The notes below the pieces were generated by a model. That model had not been told where the DNA came from. It did no database searches and saw only the letters and a list, made by a program, of their open reading frames with translations. Below, piece by piece: positions 48,037-59,692 of a DNA stretch of 64,000 nucleotides. A program made the translations under genes and the position numbers. Location: contig JARWKL010000014.1 in assembly GCA_029961685.1 (NCBI GenBank), positions 21,028,452 to 21,092,451 on the forward strand. The letters run 5' to 3'. The DNA is from Aristolochia californica (taxonomy: Eukaryota; Streptophyta; Magnoliopsida; Piperales; Aristolochiaceae). Numbering within the stretch: the stretch's first letter is position 1; each line of letters starts with the position of its first letter.

Positions 48037-48309
48037 GCTATAGAGAGAGGTTAGAGAAAGGACATTTGAGTGTGTGTGATTTATCTTGTAAACTAGCTCA
48101 TCATCATAGTGAATTATTACAGTGGCGAAAGACAGGATGTAGTCTCACCTTGAGGCGAACCTATATAAATCTTATTTATTTTTGTGCTTGATTATTTCTT
48201 CTTCTGCGATTATTATTGCTCTCATTAGCATTGAATTAGAGTGTCTAATTCCTAACAAGTGGTATCATAACTTGGTTCGTGAGTTAGAGCAATAGTTGGC
48301 AGAGAAGGA

Positions 48310-49740
48310 TTGACACTTGGAATCAATAAGTTTGATGGTATGGATTTTGTATGCTGGAGGATGCAGATGGAAGATTATCTATACAATAAAAAACTACACC
48401 TACCACTTTTAGATATGAAACTAGAAGGCATGAAAGATGACGAGTGGAATCTCCTTGATAGACTGGTGTTGGGAGTGGTCCGATTGACACCGTCGAAGAA
48501 CATGGCTTATGACGTGGCGTCGGAGAAAACCACAATGGGAATGATAAAAATTCTGTCTGATATGTATGCAAAGCCTTCCGCAAATAATAAGGTACATCTC
48601 ATGAAAAAACTGTTCAATTGGAAAAAATACACTTGAACGAATCTGAATAATTTTAGCACGATTGTCAATCAATTGACCTCCCTTCAGATTAAATTTGATG
48701 ATGAGGTTTGTGCCTTAATTCTTTTGGCATCTATGCCAAATTGTTGGGAGCCTATGAGGGCTCTGGTCAGCAATTCTATAGGTAACGTGAAGTTGATATT
48801 ATTTAATGATGTTTGAGATACTATGCTTGCTGAGGAAGTTCATAGAAAGGACTCTGGAGAATCATCAACATCTAATTCTCCCGTAACTATCGATACTAGG
48901 GGTAGGAACTTCGAGAGGAATTTCAACAAGGGCAACTGTAGATGGAAGTCAATGAATGGAAGAAGCAAGTCCAAATTTGGAAGGAATGTGGAATGCTAGA
49001 ATTATGGCAAGTCTGGTCATATAAAGAATAACTACAGAGCACCAAAGAAGGATGAAAATAAAATTAACTCTGCAAATGCGGTGATTGAAGAAGTACAAGA
49101 TGTTTTACTCTTGTTGGTTTATAGCCATATTGAATCTTGGGTGTTAGATTCAGGAACTTCTTTTCACACTACTACGCATCGTGAAATCATGGGGAATTAT
49201 GTTGCTGGAAATCATGGGAAGGTGTATTTTGCTGATAGAGAACTTTTGGATATTTTCGGTATTGGTGATGTCAATTTGAGGAATTTAAAAGGGCCAGTGT
49301 GGAAAATTGACAAGGTGAGACATGTGCCAAAATTGATGCATAATATTATCTCAGTAGGGCAAATTGATGATGAAGGACATAATCAGACTTTTAATGGTGT
49401 TGCCTGGGGAGCCATGGTTGTTGCAAGAGGAGATGAAATTGTGACATTATAGGCTCGATTACATGAGTGAGAAGGGAATGAAAGTGCTTCAGTTAAAAGG
49501 GAAGCTACCAGGGTTGAAATATGTAAACAACAGTTTGTGTGAAGGCTGTATTTTCGACAAGCATAAAATGGTTAGTTTTTCTAAGGCTAAAAAGGAGTGA
49601 AAGACAGGAAATTTGGAGTTGGTTCATACAAATGTGTGAGACCCTTCAATTGTTACCTCCCATGATGGTTCTAACTACTATGTGACTTTTATTGATGATG
49701 CAAGTAGAAAAGTATGAGTTTATTTCCCAAAAAAACAAAT
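48310..49740 (+). pseudogene. Copia gag-protease-integrase fragment
   Basis: Gag opens near 48310 without a clear ATG (NKFDGMDFVCWRMQMEDYL is typical of the Tnt1 branch) and has stops near 48634 and 48814. The zinc knuckle near 48990 is damaged (second Cys of CWNCGKxGH replaced by a stop and Tyr). The protease shows VLDSGTSFHTT near 49143. The pre-integrase domain appears near 49540 in a shifted frame and the integrase core (YYVTFIDDASRKV) near 49690, just before the break at 49740. Confidence 0.8.
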
Positions 49741-50065
49741 TGTTATGCATGCAATAACATTGCAAAGTTATTTAGAGTCTAATTAATTTTTTTTCTTTCT
49801 TTACTTTATTTTATTTCAATTAAAAAATTAATAGGCCATAGGGACATTTTTGTAATTTTTTATTTGGAACCTTGTAAGGGTGAACCCTATTTAAGGGGTA
49901 AGAGTATTGATTTTTGGGTTAAACAGGGTTTTGAGTTCTCCTCAACGAGCTTAGGGGTGTGCGTTCTCCTCAAATAACCTAGGGTTTTCAAGCTTCCCTT
50001 TGGCTTGATTTTTGTCTCTCTTCTTCCTCCCTACAAATCGTTGTGTCAGATCTGGGATCGTAACA
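49741..50065 (+). repeat. 5' LTR of the cargo-bearing element
   Basis: TG to CA ends; contains ccctatttaaggggtaa near 49889, a motif also seen in the solo LTR at 28829-29605. Confidence 0.8.
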
Positions 50066-50067
50066 AC

Positions 50068-50079
50068 TGGTATCAGAGC
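50068..50079 (+). other. primer binding site
   Basis: Perfect tggtatcagagc, two bases after the LTR end. Confidence 0.85.
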
Positions 50080-51575
50080 ATAAACACAATGAGTAATTCT
50101 TCATCCCGAGAAAAATGGCTTACCATGCGCGATCTATTGGAAGAAATACGCGCAGTTGTTTAGCATTGGAAGCAACATGGCGTGAATCTTCCATGAAAAT
50201 TTCTGCAAGTGAGAGGCATCTCTCTGTCGCAGAAAAGAAAGTCATATGACCTAAACTTGCTTGAGCAGAGGCTGTCTCAGACAGGAAGAAAGGCCACGCT
50301 CCAAAAAATTTAAAAAATCCTGAGCAAGGAGATCCTCGTCCACGACGTCCTACCATTCAGCATCCGAAGACGCTGTGGACGATTTGGGTGCGACCTCAAA
50401 TCCAAAGTCGGAGTCTGTTGTAGAGGAACCAAGAGGCCTGTTCATCGTTCAACCTCAAGGTTCTTCGGACCAGACCTATTCTAAATTTTGGCCACGACGT
50501 CCTGCTATTCACCTTCAGAAAAAGGTGAGGCCACGACTTGCTGTTGTTCACCATCGGCAACAAGTCAAGCTCGACGTTGGCAGGGGGCATACAAATTTTC
50601 TAGATAGCATTTTAATTTCTTCACCATTGATGGGTTATGCAAACTGAATAGCAAAACAATCCAGAGATTTCGATTTCGAAGTAGAAATCATGGCCTTGGC
50701 GGAAGATGAGAGGTCTCGTCCAAAGGGTTTCGATTTGAAACTGCTTCAACAAGATGAAGCGCCAGATAATGGTGCTGTAGATGGAATTCCATTCGTGGTT
50801 GCTGGGCACATAATCAGGTATGCAATTGCCGTTCCAAACTTTATTCCAGTGGAGTGTGCAATTCTCTCTGTCTATGAACCTAATACTCCAATGTGGTTCC
50901 TAATGCTTGGGAGATGTTCGAATTAAAGCCTACATGAGATGTTGTTGCTTGGTCGGCAACACCAACTAGAATAATTCCTCTTTCTGGAATCATGGCCATA
51001 TTAATTTTCAAGCAACAGAGGGCCTTTGCTATGTCTACAGTTAATTTTTTGTTGTTGAACAGGGGCATGGGATGAATTATATTTTTGTGGGTGAACATAG
51101 CAACTGTGCGTCTGTTCATTCTAGTCTATCCAGTAGTACCAATCATTCTACAAATTTTGTGCTTAATTTTTTGGATGATATGTATGCTATCGGCCACTGT
51201 TCGTGGCATTTCTTCCACCTGATGTGAGTTTTGTAGATGAGATAAGGAAAATGGAAGAGACCGGGCAGTTGTTTGATGAAATGCCTGGAAGAAAGTGGGA
51301 GTATTGCATTTCTATGGTAAGGAGTTTGATGATTCTGGGAATGGTAGAGAACGGGCTGTGGGGGATGATTTTTATTACCGTGGATGGGAAAAAAATCAAA
51401 ATTTGGGCAGAGACTGGACAGTGTAAAAGTGCTGCAGTTTTGCATGGGCATATTGATTTTGCGCCTGATCTATGACCATCAATTTCCAGTCGTGCACAAG
51501 AACTAGAAAACAAAAATTTGCTGAGAGCAGCTCCTAGAGTGTGACTTGCTGCAATTGCAGTTCTAATTCATACAT

Positions 51576-51598
51576 GGGTCCATAGCTCAGTGGTAGAG
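51576..51598 (+). pseudogene. 5' fragment of a tRNA-Cys-like sequence
   Basis: The first 23 bases match, from memory, the 5' third of plant tRNA-Cys (acceptor strand plus A box tagctcagtgg). The anticodon arm and a proper B box do not follow, so it is not a functional tRNA gene. Confidence 0.6.
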
Positions 51599-51810
51599 AA
51601 CGGACAACCCGAACATGTTCAAAACTATCCGAAGGATGGTGCTGAGAAACGTTTGGATTTATCCAAATGGACATGTATGTTCAATTTCCTAATTCATGCT
51701 CATAAAGAGCTGTTTGGTATTGTTGACGAGCTGAGAGCGAATGGGGTGAGTGAGGTAAAGGGTTTTGTCTATGGGGGATATGTTAAACATAGTGCAGAAC
51801 CAAGAATTGT

Positions 51811-51975
51811 TGAAGAGGCTAATGGGTTCTTCCACCAAATGATGTTTGCCGTGCCAGTGCAGAAAACAGTGCTGCCAGACAGCAGCAACAAGAGGTCACT
51901 TGAAGAGGCTAATGGGTTCTTCCACCAAATGATGTCTGTTGTACTAGTGCAGAACACAATGCTGCAAGACAGCCA
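51811..51975. repeat. duplicated segment of about 80 bp
   Basis: gaagaggctaatgggttctt and ccaccaaatgatgt occur at 51813 and again at 51903, followed in each case by agtgcagaa and gacagc. The copies are in frame with each other inside the open stretch. Confidence 0.85.
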
Positions 51976-52135
51976 AGTAAACAGTGCTGCTGTGGCAGTG
52001 CTGAAAATAGTGCTGCAACACATTTTTCAACATGATATACTACTTCTGTTGTTCGGTGGTGGTGCTGCTGTTGCAGGGAAGAAAGGTGCAAAACATTAGA
52101 AAATGCAACCTGAGAGAAATGATTTAGATGCAGCA

Positions 52136-52529
52136 TGTTAGGTTCCCTTGCCTTGGATCGTCTCACCCAGCGTTCCCCTCTTGGTTCCAGTGTTGAAAAT
52201 GAAGAAAGAGGTGTTGTAGTTTGTAAACGTCAATTGGTTGCTGGTGATTTCCGAGAGAGAAGGTGAGTGAGGGCGTGAGGAGAGTGGAGCTCCAAGGGAG
52301 GACGTGAATTCTAATTAGCCTACTGGAATTAATCTACTGAACTTTGCTTGTTTGATTCCAAGTGTATGTCCTCCTTATAAACCAAGGAAGGGACACATAC
52401 AAGTCAGCCAAGATTTGGCCAATTAACTTGTCGCAAAAATTACAAAAGTACCCCATGACTTAACCTGAATTTAACAACAATTAAGTCCTATGCCTAGCGG
52501 TGACTCTCGATGCTATGGAGTCCATAACA
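52136..52529 (-). repeat. chromovirus 3' LTR
   Basis: 394 bp; on the minus strand begins TGTTATGGACTCC right after the polypurine tract. Confidence 0.93.
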
Positions 52530-55500
52530 TCACTCCCCTCCTGGAGAAAGAGCTTGTCCTCAAGCTCAAAGTCTGGAAAGAGTTCCCTAAATTCAGCCAA
52601 TGGCTGCCAAGAGGCCTCCACTGGGTCCGTCTCCGCCCAATGGATGAGCAATTCCCAACGATCATTAACTTTGCAAGCCTGGTAGACGTGAGCTAGAGTG
52701 GGCAGGATGCGGCCATCGCAAAGTGGAGGGAGAGGGGTGTGCAACAGTAGCGAATCACGCTTGAACGGTTTCAGCAGAGACACGTGGAATACATCATGAA
52801 TATGGGCATCGGTCGGTAACCGGAAACGGTAGGCGACGCTGCCGATACACTCCAATATCTGAAAGGGCCCAAAGTACTTGGGGGAGAGCTTGTGATGCTT
52901 GGATGCATGGAGGGACAATTGGCGATACTTGTGAAGATGGAGTCACACATAATCGCCTGGGGCATAAGAGTGGTCATGGTGGGCTTTGTCATAAGAGTTC
53001 TTCATGAGCGACCGAGCCCTCAATAAGTTGTCGCGGATATGTGCCAGCATGCTGTCCCGTTCCATCAAAGCCTGGTCGATGGCAGCCACACGTGAAGAGA
53101 CAGCAAGGTAGGAGACCAGGTGAGGGGGAGGTCTACCATAAACCACATGAAAGGGGGCCATCTTGAGGGTGGAGTGGTAGGAAGTGTTGTAGCAGAATTC
53201 GACCCACTCAAGCCAGCGGACCCAAGTTTTTGGATTATTGCCCACAAAGCAGCGCAAATACACCTCCACTGTGCGGTTGACAACCTCTGTTTGCCCATTA
53301 GTCTGGGGTGGTAAGCAGAAGAGAAAGCCAGTTTGGTGCCCTGTAGTCGGAAAAGGTCCTTCCAAAATGTGCTAGTAAAAAGAGCATCTCTGTCACTGGT
53401 GATGGTTTCCAGTAAGCGATGTAGGCGCACAATGTTGTCCATGAAAATCTGAGCTAAATGCACCGCTATATATGGATGTGATAAAGCAATGAAGTGGCCA
53501 TACTTCGAGAAACAATCCACCACGACCTGGATGGTAGACTTACTAGATGACTTTGGAAGACCCTCAGTGAAGTCCATAGAGATCTTTGCCCAAACTTGAG
53601 TAGGTAATTGAAGGGGCTGCAGCAATCCTGCTGGTTGGAGAGTGTCAGTTTTGTTGCGCTGACATACCTGGCACGTGGAGACGTAGTCAGCCACCATGCT
53701 CTTCATACCTTTCCAATAGAAGTCACCACTCAAGCGGAAGTAAGTGTGCTGCTGGCCTTCGTGAGTACCGTCGTGATAGGTGAAAATAATGGTGGGCAGT
53801 AAGGGCAATGTGGCAGCCAGATAAATGCGCTGCCTGTATAGGAGAAGGCCGTCTTGGATGGCCCAGCTGCTGTCCAACTGCTGCTGTTCAATGCGCTGGC
53901 AGAGGGTGAGGAGGTCTGGGGTTTGCTGAATCTCTTCCTGAATAGTGTCGATTAGTAAGAAGCGGGGCTGACTGATGGCCAGGAGGTGGGGCTCTGGCGC
54001 CTCGCAGCGGGACAATGCATCCTTTGTTTAGGTGACTCGGTTTGAACTCTACCCGAAAGTCGAAGCCCATCAATTTATTGAGTCAATGTTGTTGAGGGGA
54101 CGTGGTAAGGCATTGCTCTAGAAGGTACTTAACTTTGCAGTGGTCGGTACGGATAAGGAAGTGGTGACCCCAGAGATATGGCCTCCAATGCTGAATGGCC
54201 TTGGCTAAACCGATAAGTTCACACTCATAGGCAACTAATTTGTGATGATGAAGGCCCAAGTGTCTGCTGAAATAGGCAATGGGATGTCCTTGCTGCTATA
54301 AAACTGCCCGGATGCCGCCCCCGGATGCGTCGCATTCAATAACAAAAAGATCCTCAAAATTAGGAAGTTGAAGCACGAGAGCTGATGCTAACGCAAGCTT
54401 GAGTTGAGCAAATGAGGATGTTGCTGTCTCGGACCATGCGAATGCATTGTGTTTCAATAAGAACATCAGGAGTGCTGCTAGTTGACTGTAGTCGTGGATG
54501 AACTTGCGGTAGTACCCAGATAAACCCAAGAACCCTTTTAACGCCGTTGCTGAATGTGGAGTAGGCCAGTCCACAATGTCTTGGATCTTCGAACTATCCA
54601 CCTTGATGCTGGCGGTAGAAATAACATGGCCCAAATAAGCTACCTCCGGAGCACCAAACGAGCATTTAGAGTGCTTGAGAAAAAGATGATGTGCACATAA
54701 GAGTTGAAACACCGTGTGCAAGTGCTGCATGTGGCTCTCCCAAGTGGCATTGTAGATCAAACTTGCGTCAAAGAATAAAAGGACATATTTCCATAAAAGG
54801 GGCCAAAATACCTCGTTCATGAGGGCTTGGAAGGTGGAGGGGGCGTTGGAGAGCCCAAATGGCATGACTAGAAACTCGGAGTGGCCATGATGAGTACAGA
54901 ATGCCGTCTTCTCCACGTCAGGCGAGTAGACTCGGATCTGATGGTACCCGGAATGCAAATCCAGTTTGGTAAATAAGTTGGCACCATGGAGCTCGTCCAA
55001 GAGCTCATCCACCACGGGGATCGGAAATTTTTCCTTGACAGTGTGTGCATTCAACTCTCTGTAGTCGACACAAAAGCGCCAAGTCTGATCTTTCTTGCTC
55101 ACTAACAGCACCGGAGAAGCAAAAGGGGACCTACTGGATTGAATAAGGCCTTGTTCGAGCATTTGCTGGCATTGCCTCTCAATTTCATCCTTCTATAAGT
55201 GCGAATAGAGGTATAGCCGGACAACGACAGGCTCCGTACACAATTTGAGACTTATACGATGGTCATAGGTCCTAATGGGAGAAAGTGATTGAGGCTCCAT
55301 AAATAAGTCCCCAAACTCGATAATGAGGGACTGTAAGGCACTGCTGTCCGAGGTGGCTACCTGTAAGTGCTGGAGTGTGCAGCGGGAGGGGGCATGAGTA
55401 ACATGAAGAATGATGTCTCGCTGTCCAGAAGTGAAGTTCGTCGTTAAGGATGTGAAATCCCATAAAATTGGACCCAATTGTTGAAGCCACTTGATACCCA

Positions 55501-56063
55501 AAACTAAGTCAAACCCAGCGAGAGGAATGACCAAGAAGTCTGTGACAAAGGGATGGGCTTCAATATCAAACTGGACGCTGAACATACTCCAATACTGGTA
55601 AGCTTCTCCCCATTTGCCACTGAATTCGAGAGGCCAGAGTTGTGTTGCACGTAAGCCCAATTGGTGTGCTGCGGTCTGGCTGATAAAGTTATGGGTGCTG
55701 CCCGAATCAACCAAGGCAACTGCCATGAGATTTATGATGTGGGCATGGACCTGCATGGTGTTGGTGCTGTGCAAGCCGGTCATGGCATGGAAGGAAAGGG
55801 TAGCTTCCTCAACTGCTGGCTCCTCTTCAGGTTCTGAAATGTCACCCTCTTCAGGATCGTCCCCGTCAAGATAACATGGCCTTTTGCACTGATGGCCGGC
55901 ACGATACTTCTCATCGCAATTGAAACAGAGGCCTTGAGCTCGCCGTTGTTCCTGTTCAGATTTAGAGAGGCATTTGATGAATTGGGGAGGTGGTGTGGGG
56001 GGTGGAGACTGTGTAGGAGGAATGGAAGTGGGGGCTCGATGTAGGGGAGTGGGGGAAGCAGTG

Positions 56064-56092
56064 GGGGGGGGGGGGGGGGGGGGGGGTGGGGG
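56064..56092. repeat. G-rich tract in the chromovirus gag
   Basis: More than 20 G residues with one T break (poly-proline codons on the minus strand). Confidence 0.85.
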
Positions 56093-56667
56093 GGTAGGCC
56101 GGGGGTGTCTTCTACCAATAGAGTCTCTCAAGTTGCGCTATTTGGCATCCAATGTTCAGGCCAAATTCATGGCGTAGAGATTGGGTGGGGCATGTAATTC
56201 AACCTCAAGGTGGACTGCCTCAACCAGACTTGCTGTGAACAAGGGAACATATTGGTTGGGGATGACCGAGTGAGAGGCATGGGCCAACTTTTCTTGGAAG
56301 GATTTCTGGTACTGTTCTATCGAGCCAGTTTGGTTGAGGTTGGCTAATTCTCCAAGAGGGTTGTGACGGGCTGGGGGTCCGAACCGCAACATACACAAAG
56401 CTTTGAAATACTCCCAATTAGACATAGGATTCTCATTTTTGAACTAATGATACCACAGAAGCGCTTCGTTGAACATGTGGAAGGCAGCAAGTGGAAGCCT
56501 TTCCTCGGGCTGGGTGTGTTGGTGCCAAAAGAACTGGTCGCACCTATGCAACCAAATGAGAGGGTTTGGAGACCCAGCATACTTGGGGAGTCCAATTTGG
56601 AAAATCTAGGCACCGACGAATGGCCTGGTCCTTGGACGCCCATTGCTGAAGGATGGGGATGACGGAA

Positions 56668-56692
56668 TGGGGGGGGGGGGGGGGGGGGGGGG
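56668..56692. repeat. poly-G tract in the chromovirus gag
   Basis: About 25 G residues, encoding a poly-proline spacer on the minus strand; slippage here shifts the gag frame. Confidence 0.9.
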
Positions 56693-56938
56693 TGTGGTGG
56701 CAGGGTCTGGGACGGTGGTTGGGTAGGGGAGAGGAGGCATGTCCGTGCTGGGTAGTAGAGGGAGGGGAGGCTTCATCCATCTTAACCACCAGGAGCTGGA
56801 TAGAGTCGTTGAGGGAAAGAATTTACTGCTGCATGGAGTCAAGCCGGGCCTGCATTCCCACACGATTTTCCTCCACCAAATTTTGGATTTCAGCAAGGGA
56901 AGAGGAATCACCAACGGTGGTCTATTCTGATACCACAT

Positions 56939-57332
56939 TGTTAGGTTCCCTTGCCATGGATCGTGTCACCCGGCGTTCCCCTCTTGGTTCCAATGTTGAA
57001 GATGAAGAAAGAGGTGCTGTAGTTTCTGAACGTCAACTGATTGCTGGTGATTTTCGAGAGAGAAGGTGAGTGAGGGCGTGAGGAGAGTGGAGCTCCAAGG
57101 GAGGACGTGAATTCTAATTAGCCTACTGGAATTAATCTACTGAACTTTGCTTGTTTGATTTCAAGTTTCCGTCCTCCTTATGAACCAAGGAAGGGACGCA
57201 TACAAGTGGGCCAAGATTTGGCCAATTAACTTGACGCAAAAATTACAAAAGTACCTCATGACTTAACCTGAATTTATCAACAATTAAGTCATATGCCTAG
57301 CCGTGACTCTTGATGCTATGGAGTCCATAACA
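56939..57332 (-). repeat. chromovirus 5' LTR
   Basis: 394 bp, close match to the other LTR (differences include ccttgg/ccatgg and acccagc/acccggc near the start); followed on the minus strand by the primer site. Confidence 0.93.
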
Positions 57333-57337
57333 CAGCA

Positions 57338-57656
57338 TGTGTCATCATTAGGAGTTTATTTGAAATTTCTAATTATTAGGGGTTTATTTGTAATTTCTAG
57401 TCATTAGGGGTTTATTTGTTATTTGTTGAACTTACGGCCTTAGGCATGTTTTCCTTAACTTCCTATATAGGGACGTGAGATGAATGAAGAAATTAAGCAT
57501 TGATAAAATTAGAATTAAACAGGTCAGATTCTCCCTTAGAGGTCTAGGTCGGATTCTCCCTTTGAGGTCCAAGGTCGAGCCTCCTTCAAGGCTCAATCCT
57601 TTCCTCTCCACGATGGAAGAAATCGTCTAGTGGTTGATCCGAAATGGGGCATAACA
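57338..57656 (+). repeat. 5' LTR (A) of the outer element
   Basis: 319 bp with three copies of an attaggggtttatttg-type unit near its start; ends gcataaca. It begins exactly after the chromovirus target duplication and its first bases are slightly altered relative to the other family LTRs. Confidence 0.8.
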
Positions 57657-57679
57657 TCTTGGTATTAGAGCGGACCACC

Positions 57680-58145
57680 CCTGGTGATTTGTTTTCCTGG
57701 GAGGATTTGCGTCGATATTTGGTGGAACAACGTCCAGTTATGGAGAAACAACATCAAACCACGGAGGAAATCAAGACGGACATGTACGCTGTGAAGGACA
57801 TATTACAACGGATCAAATGACTACTGGATGAGGAAGTGGGTCGTGGTCAGACGCCGTCGGGCAGTTCCCCTCTTCTGGCTGAGCACCACCATTCCCACCT
57901 GCCCCCAACCCCACCACTTCTGCGCCATCAAACCCCGCCCCCACCTAGGGCTCCTCTGCGCCCAGCACAACCTTTGTCGGTCAAAATGCCAATTCGGGAA
58001 CTCTTGGTCACGGAAAAGCTCCCCCAAATTCCGACACCTGACAGCGGCGACCCCAAATCGTGCACACAAGAGAGGTTTTTCCCCACCCCTGTCTCACAGG
58101 AAGCCATACCTCTTCCTGCACAACTGATGCTTCCAGTCTGAAGGA
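57680..58145 (+). pseudogene. gag-like leader of the outer element
   Basis: Frame-corrected reading gives WEDLRRYLVEQRPVMEKQHQ then EEIKTDMYAVKDILQRIK, an amphipathic, probably coiled-coil segment, a stop at 57818, and a Pro/His-rich stretch. The arrangement (short coiled-coil, then proline-rich spacer) resembles the N-terminal gag of the neighbouring chromovirus. Homologous to 59238-59692 in the inner element. Confidence 0.6.
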
Positions 58146-58641
58146 TCGCAGACTCGAAAAAGCTTTTCGAACTCCCAAAATCAAAAGGCGGGGACCTAGA
58201 TTTTGGGAAATCGGAAGACCAAATCCCGATGATACAGGCTGATTTGGGTTCGACCTCCAAAATTCGCTTCTCATGGCTAGCCGCACATCTTCCTGCACAA
58301 CAGACAGAAGTATTCCCATCTGCCTTGGTCACGACGAATCCATTCGACCATCCCTTCTCTGATCCGACAATCCACCTGCATCGACAGAAACAAGAGTCCA
58401 CCAAAAAATGAGGAAGCGCCATGGGAAACTTGTCCAATGGGATGTGACTTCTGACCATCACCTCCCACTCACAATCCCCCTCTCGGCCGAACCGAGGGAA
58501 CCCAACTTCCAAATTGGGAGGGCGTGGTTCAGAAAATTTTTTTGGGGGGAATTGGCTTCCAGCCAACAGCTATCAGTTTCAATCTCCTTCTTGAAAATCT
58601 AGTGGGGCACCCTCGTCCACGCAATCGCGGGCGGGGCATTG

Positions 58642-58920
58642 TCAAAATGGCAGCTTCGATTCGGCATCTCTAGTTTTTGATAGAATGGTCAAGGTAGGTT
58701 CTCAGCCAAACTCTGTTACTTATTCGTGTTTCCTTCATGGTCTTTGCAATGATGATCGTCTTAAGGAAGCATGTGATCTGCTCATTGACATGAGAAATAG
58801 AGGTGTTTGTCCTAACGTTCAAACTTTCAATGGTTTGATTCCTGGTTGTTTAGAGTGGATTACTTTGAATTTCCTATTGGCATGTTTAACAAGATGTTAC
58901 AAGATAGTGTGGTTCCTCAC
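58642..58920 (+). pseudogene. captured PPR gene fragment in the outer element (first part)
   Basis: NSVTYSCFLHGLCNDDRLKE and CPNVQTFNGLI are plant P-class PPR repeats (35-residue units with a VTYxxLI core). The fragment ends at 58920, where the inner element inserted; it picks up again at 62083. Frame breaks occur near 58855. PPR proteins bind organellar RNA; this copy is a dead fragment. Confidence 0.75.
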
Positions 58921-59213
58921 TATTATGGACTCATTAGGGGTTTATTTGCAATTTCTATTCATTAGGGATTTATTTGTAATTTGTAGAACTTAAGGCCTTT
59001 GGCATGTTTTCCCTAACTCCCTATATAGAGACGTGAGATGAATGAAGAAAGTAAGTATTGAGAAAATTAGATTAAACAGGTCAGATTCTCCCTCAGAGGT
59101 CTAGGTTGGATTCTCCCTTTGAGGTCCAAGGTCGAGCCTCCTTCAAGGCTCAATCCCTTTTTCCCCATGCTGGAATAAATCGTCCGGTGGTTGATCCGAA
59201 ATGGGTCATAACA
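58921..59213 (+). repeat. 5' LTR (B) of the inner element
   Basis: 293 bp, two copies of the attaggggtttatttg unit; starts tattatgg (TG changed to TA). Confidence 0.88.
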
Positions 59214-59216
59214 GTT

Positions 59217-59228
59217 TGGTATCAGAGC
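59217..59228 (+). other. primer binding site of the inner element
   Basis: Perfect tggtatcagagc three bases after the LTR. Confidence 0.85.
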
Positions 59229-59237
59229 GGACCAACC

Positions 59238-59692
59238 GTGGCGATTCATTTTCCTGGGAGGATTTGTGTCGACATTTGGTGGAACAACGTCCAGTTATGG
59301 AGAAACAACATCAGGCCATGGAGGAAATCAAGACAGACATGTACGCAGTGAAGGACATATTACAGCGGATCAAATGGCTACTGGATGAGGAAATGGGTCG
59401 TGGTCAGATACCGTCGAGTAGTTCCACTCTTCTGGCCGAGCACCACCATTCCCCCCCGGCCCCAACCCCACCACTTCTGTGCCATCAAACTCTGCCCCCA
59501 CCTAGGGCTCCTCTGCGCCTAGCACAACCACCACCACTTCTGCGCCATCATACCCCGCCCCCACCTAGGGCTCCTTTGCACCTAACACAACCTTCATCGG
59601 CCAAAATGCCCATTCGAGAGCTCTGGGTCACAGAAAAGCTCCCCCAAATTTTGACACCAGAAGACGGCGACCCTAAATCATGCACACCATAG
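59238..59692 (+). pseudogene. gag-like leader of the inner element
   Basis: Open frame with WEDLCRHLVEQRPVMEKQHQ and a helix-forming EEIKTDMYAVKDILQRIKWL, then Pro/His-rich sequence with a duplicated ctagggctcctctgcgcc block (59501 and 59561). No zinc knuckle or protease follows. Confidence 0.6.

Larger units (their letters stand above)
45877..49740 (+). mobile_element. Ty1/Copia element (Tnt1-like primer region), 5' LTR split by a hAT-like element, 3' part missing
   Basis: The LTR begins tgttaagttg at 45877 and ends ttcctaaca at 48257. Removing the hAT-like element and one target copy leaves about 460 bp. The primer site tggtatcataac starts at 48260, after the extra bases ag. Gag, zinc knuckle, protease and an integrase start follow to 49740, where another LTR element begins. 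Reverse transcriptase and the 3' LTR are not in the window. Confidence 0.75.
50089..52099 (+). pseudogene. cargo region: broken gene-like fragments of unknown origin
   Basis: A gag-like frame starts at 50089 (MSNSSSREKW) and stops after 24 codons. Open stretches follow at 50375-50647, 50690-50926, 51203-51475 and 51590-52099. None has a retroviral domain. LFDEMPGRKW near 51270 resembles the core of plant PPR proteins, but the surrounding residues do not form clear repeats. The 51590-52099 frame (169 codons) contains a duplicated EEANGFFHQMM motif. I do not recognise the source genes. Confidence 0.45.
49741..52135 (+). mobile_element. non-autonomous LTR element with LTR, primer site and non-retroviral cargo; 3' end not seen
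   Basis: A 325-bp LTR (49741-50065, tgttatgcat to gatcgtaaca) is followed by a perfect primer site at 50068-50079 and a short gag-like start (50089). Beyond that the sequence has no protease, reverse transcriptase or integrase, but shows gene-like frames, a tRNA-Cys fragment and an internal duplication. It is interrupted at 52131-52135 by the chromovirus; no 3' LTR was found in the window. Confidence 0.7.
52481..56930 (-). pseudogene. chromovirus gag-pol remnant
   Basis: Gag runs from about 56930 with a proline-rich spacer (56700-56650) and a core at 56425-56156. The zinc knuckle CFNCDEKYRAGHQC lies near 55920 and the protease VDSGSTHNFI near 55705. Reverse transcriptase is at 55162-54296; its catalytic motif near 54770 reads FFDASLIY where FFDD is expected, so a metal-binding Asp is lost. 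The integrase zinc domain and core lie at 54015-53400, then a frameshift near 53350 to 53365-52943. The final frame 52918-52481 contains HDVFHVSLLK and the chromodomain-like WELLIHWAETDPVEASWQPL. Several stops separate these. Confidence 0.9.
52136..57332 (-). mobile_element. Ty3/Gypsy chromovirus, structurally complete, inactive
   Basis: Two 394-bp LTRs (52136-52529 and 56939-57332) and a 5-bp target duplication cagca (52131-52135 and 57333-57337). On the minus strand the 5' LTR is at 57332-56939, then a primer site TGGTATCAGAATAG, gag, protease, reverse transcriptase, RNase H, integrase and a C-terminal chromodomain-like region. The polypurine tract GGAGGGGAGTGA abuts the 3' LTR at 52529. 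Poly-G/poly-C runs near 56066 and 56668 and several frameshifts disable it. Confidence 0.95.

Noticed and set aside
51576..51650. A functional tRNA gene
   Set aside because: Only the first 23 bases match; the anticodon arm and a proper B box are missing.
57828..58602. Overlapping frames up to 212 codons on both strands
   Set aside because: Leader and linker of the gene-capturing element; the minus-strand frames have no domain and are repeated only because the family copy at 59.5-60.2 kb has the same sequence.
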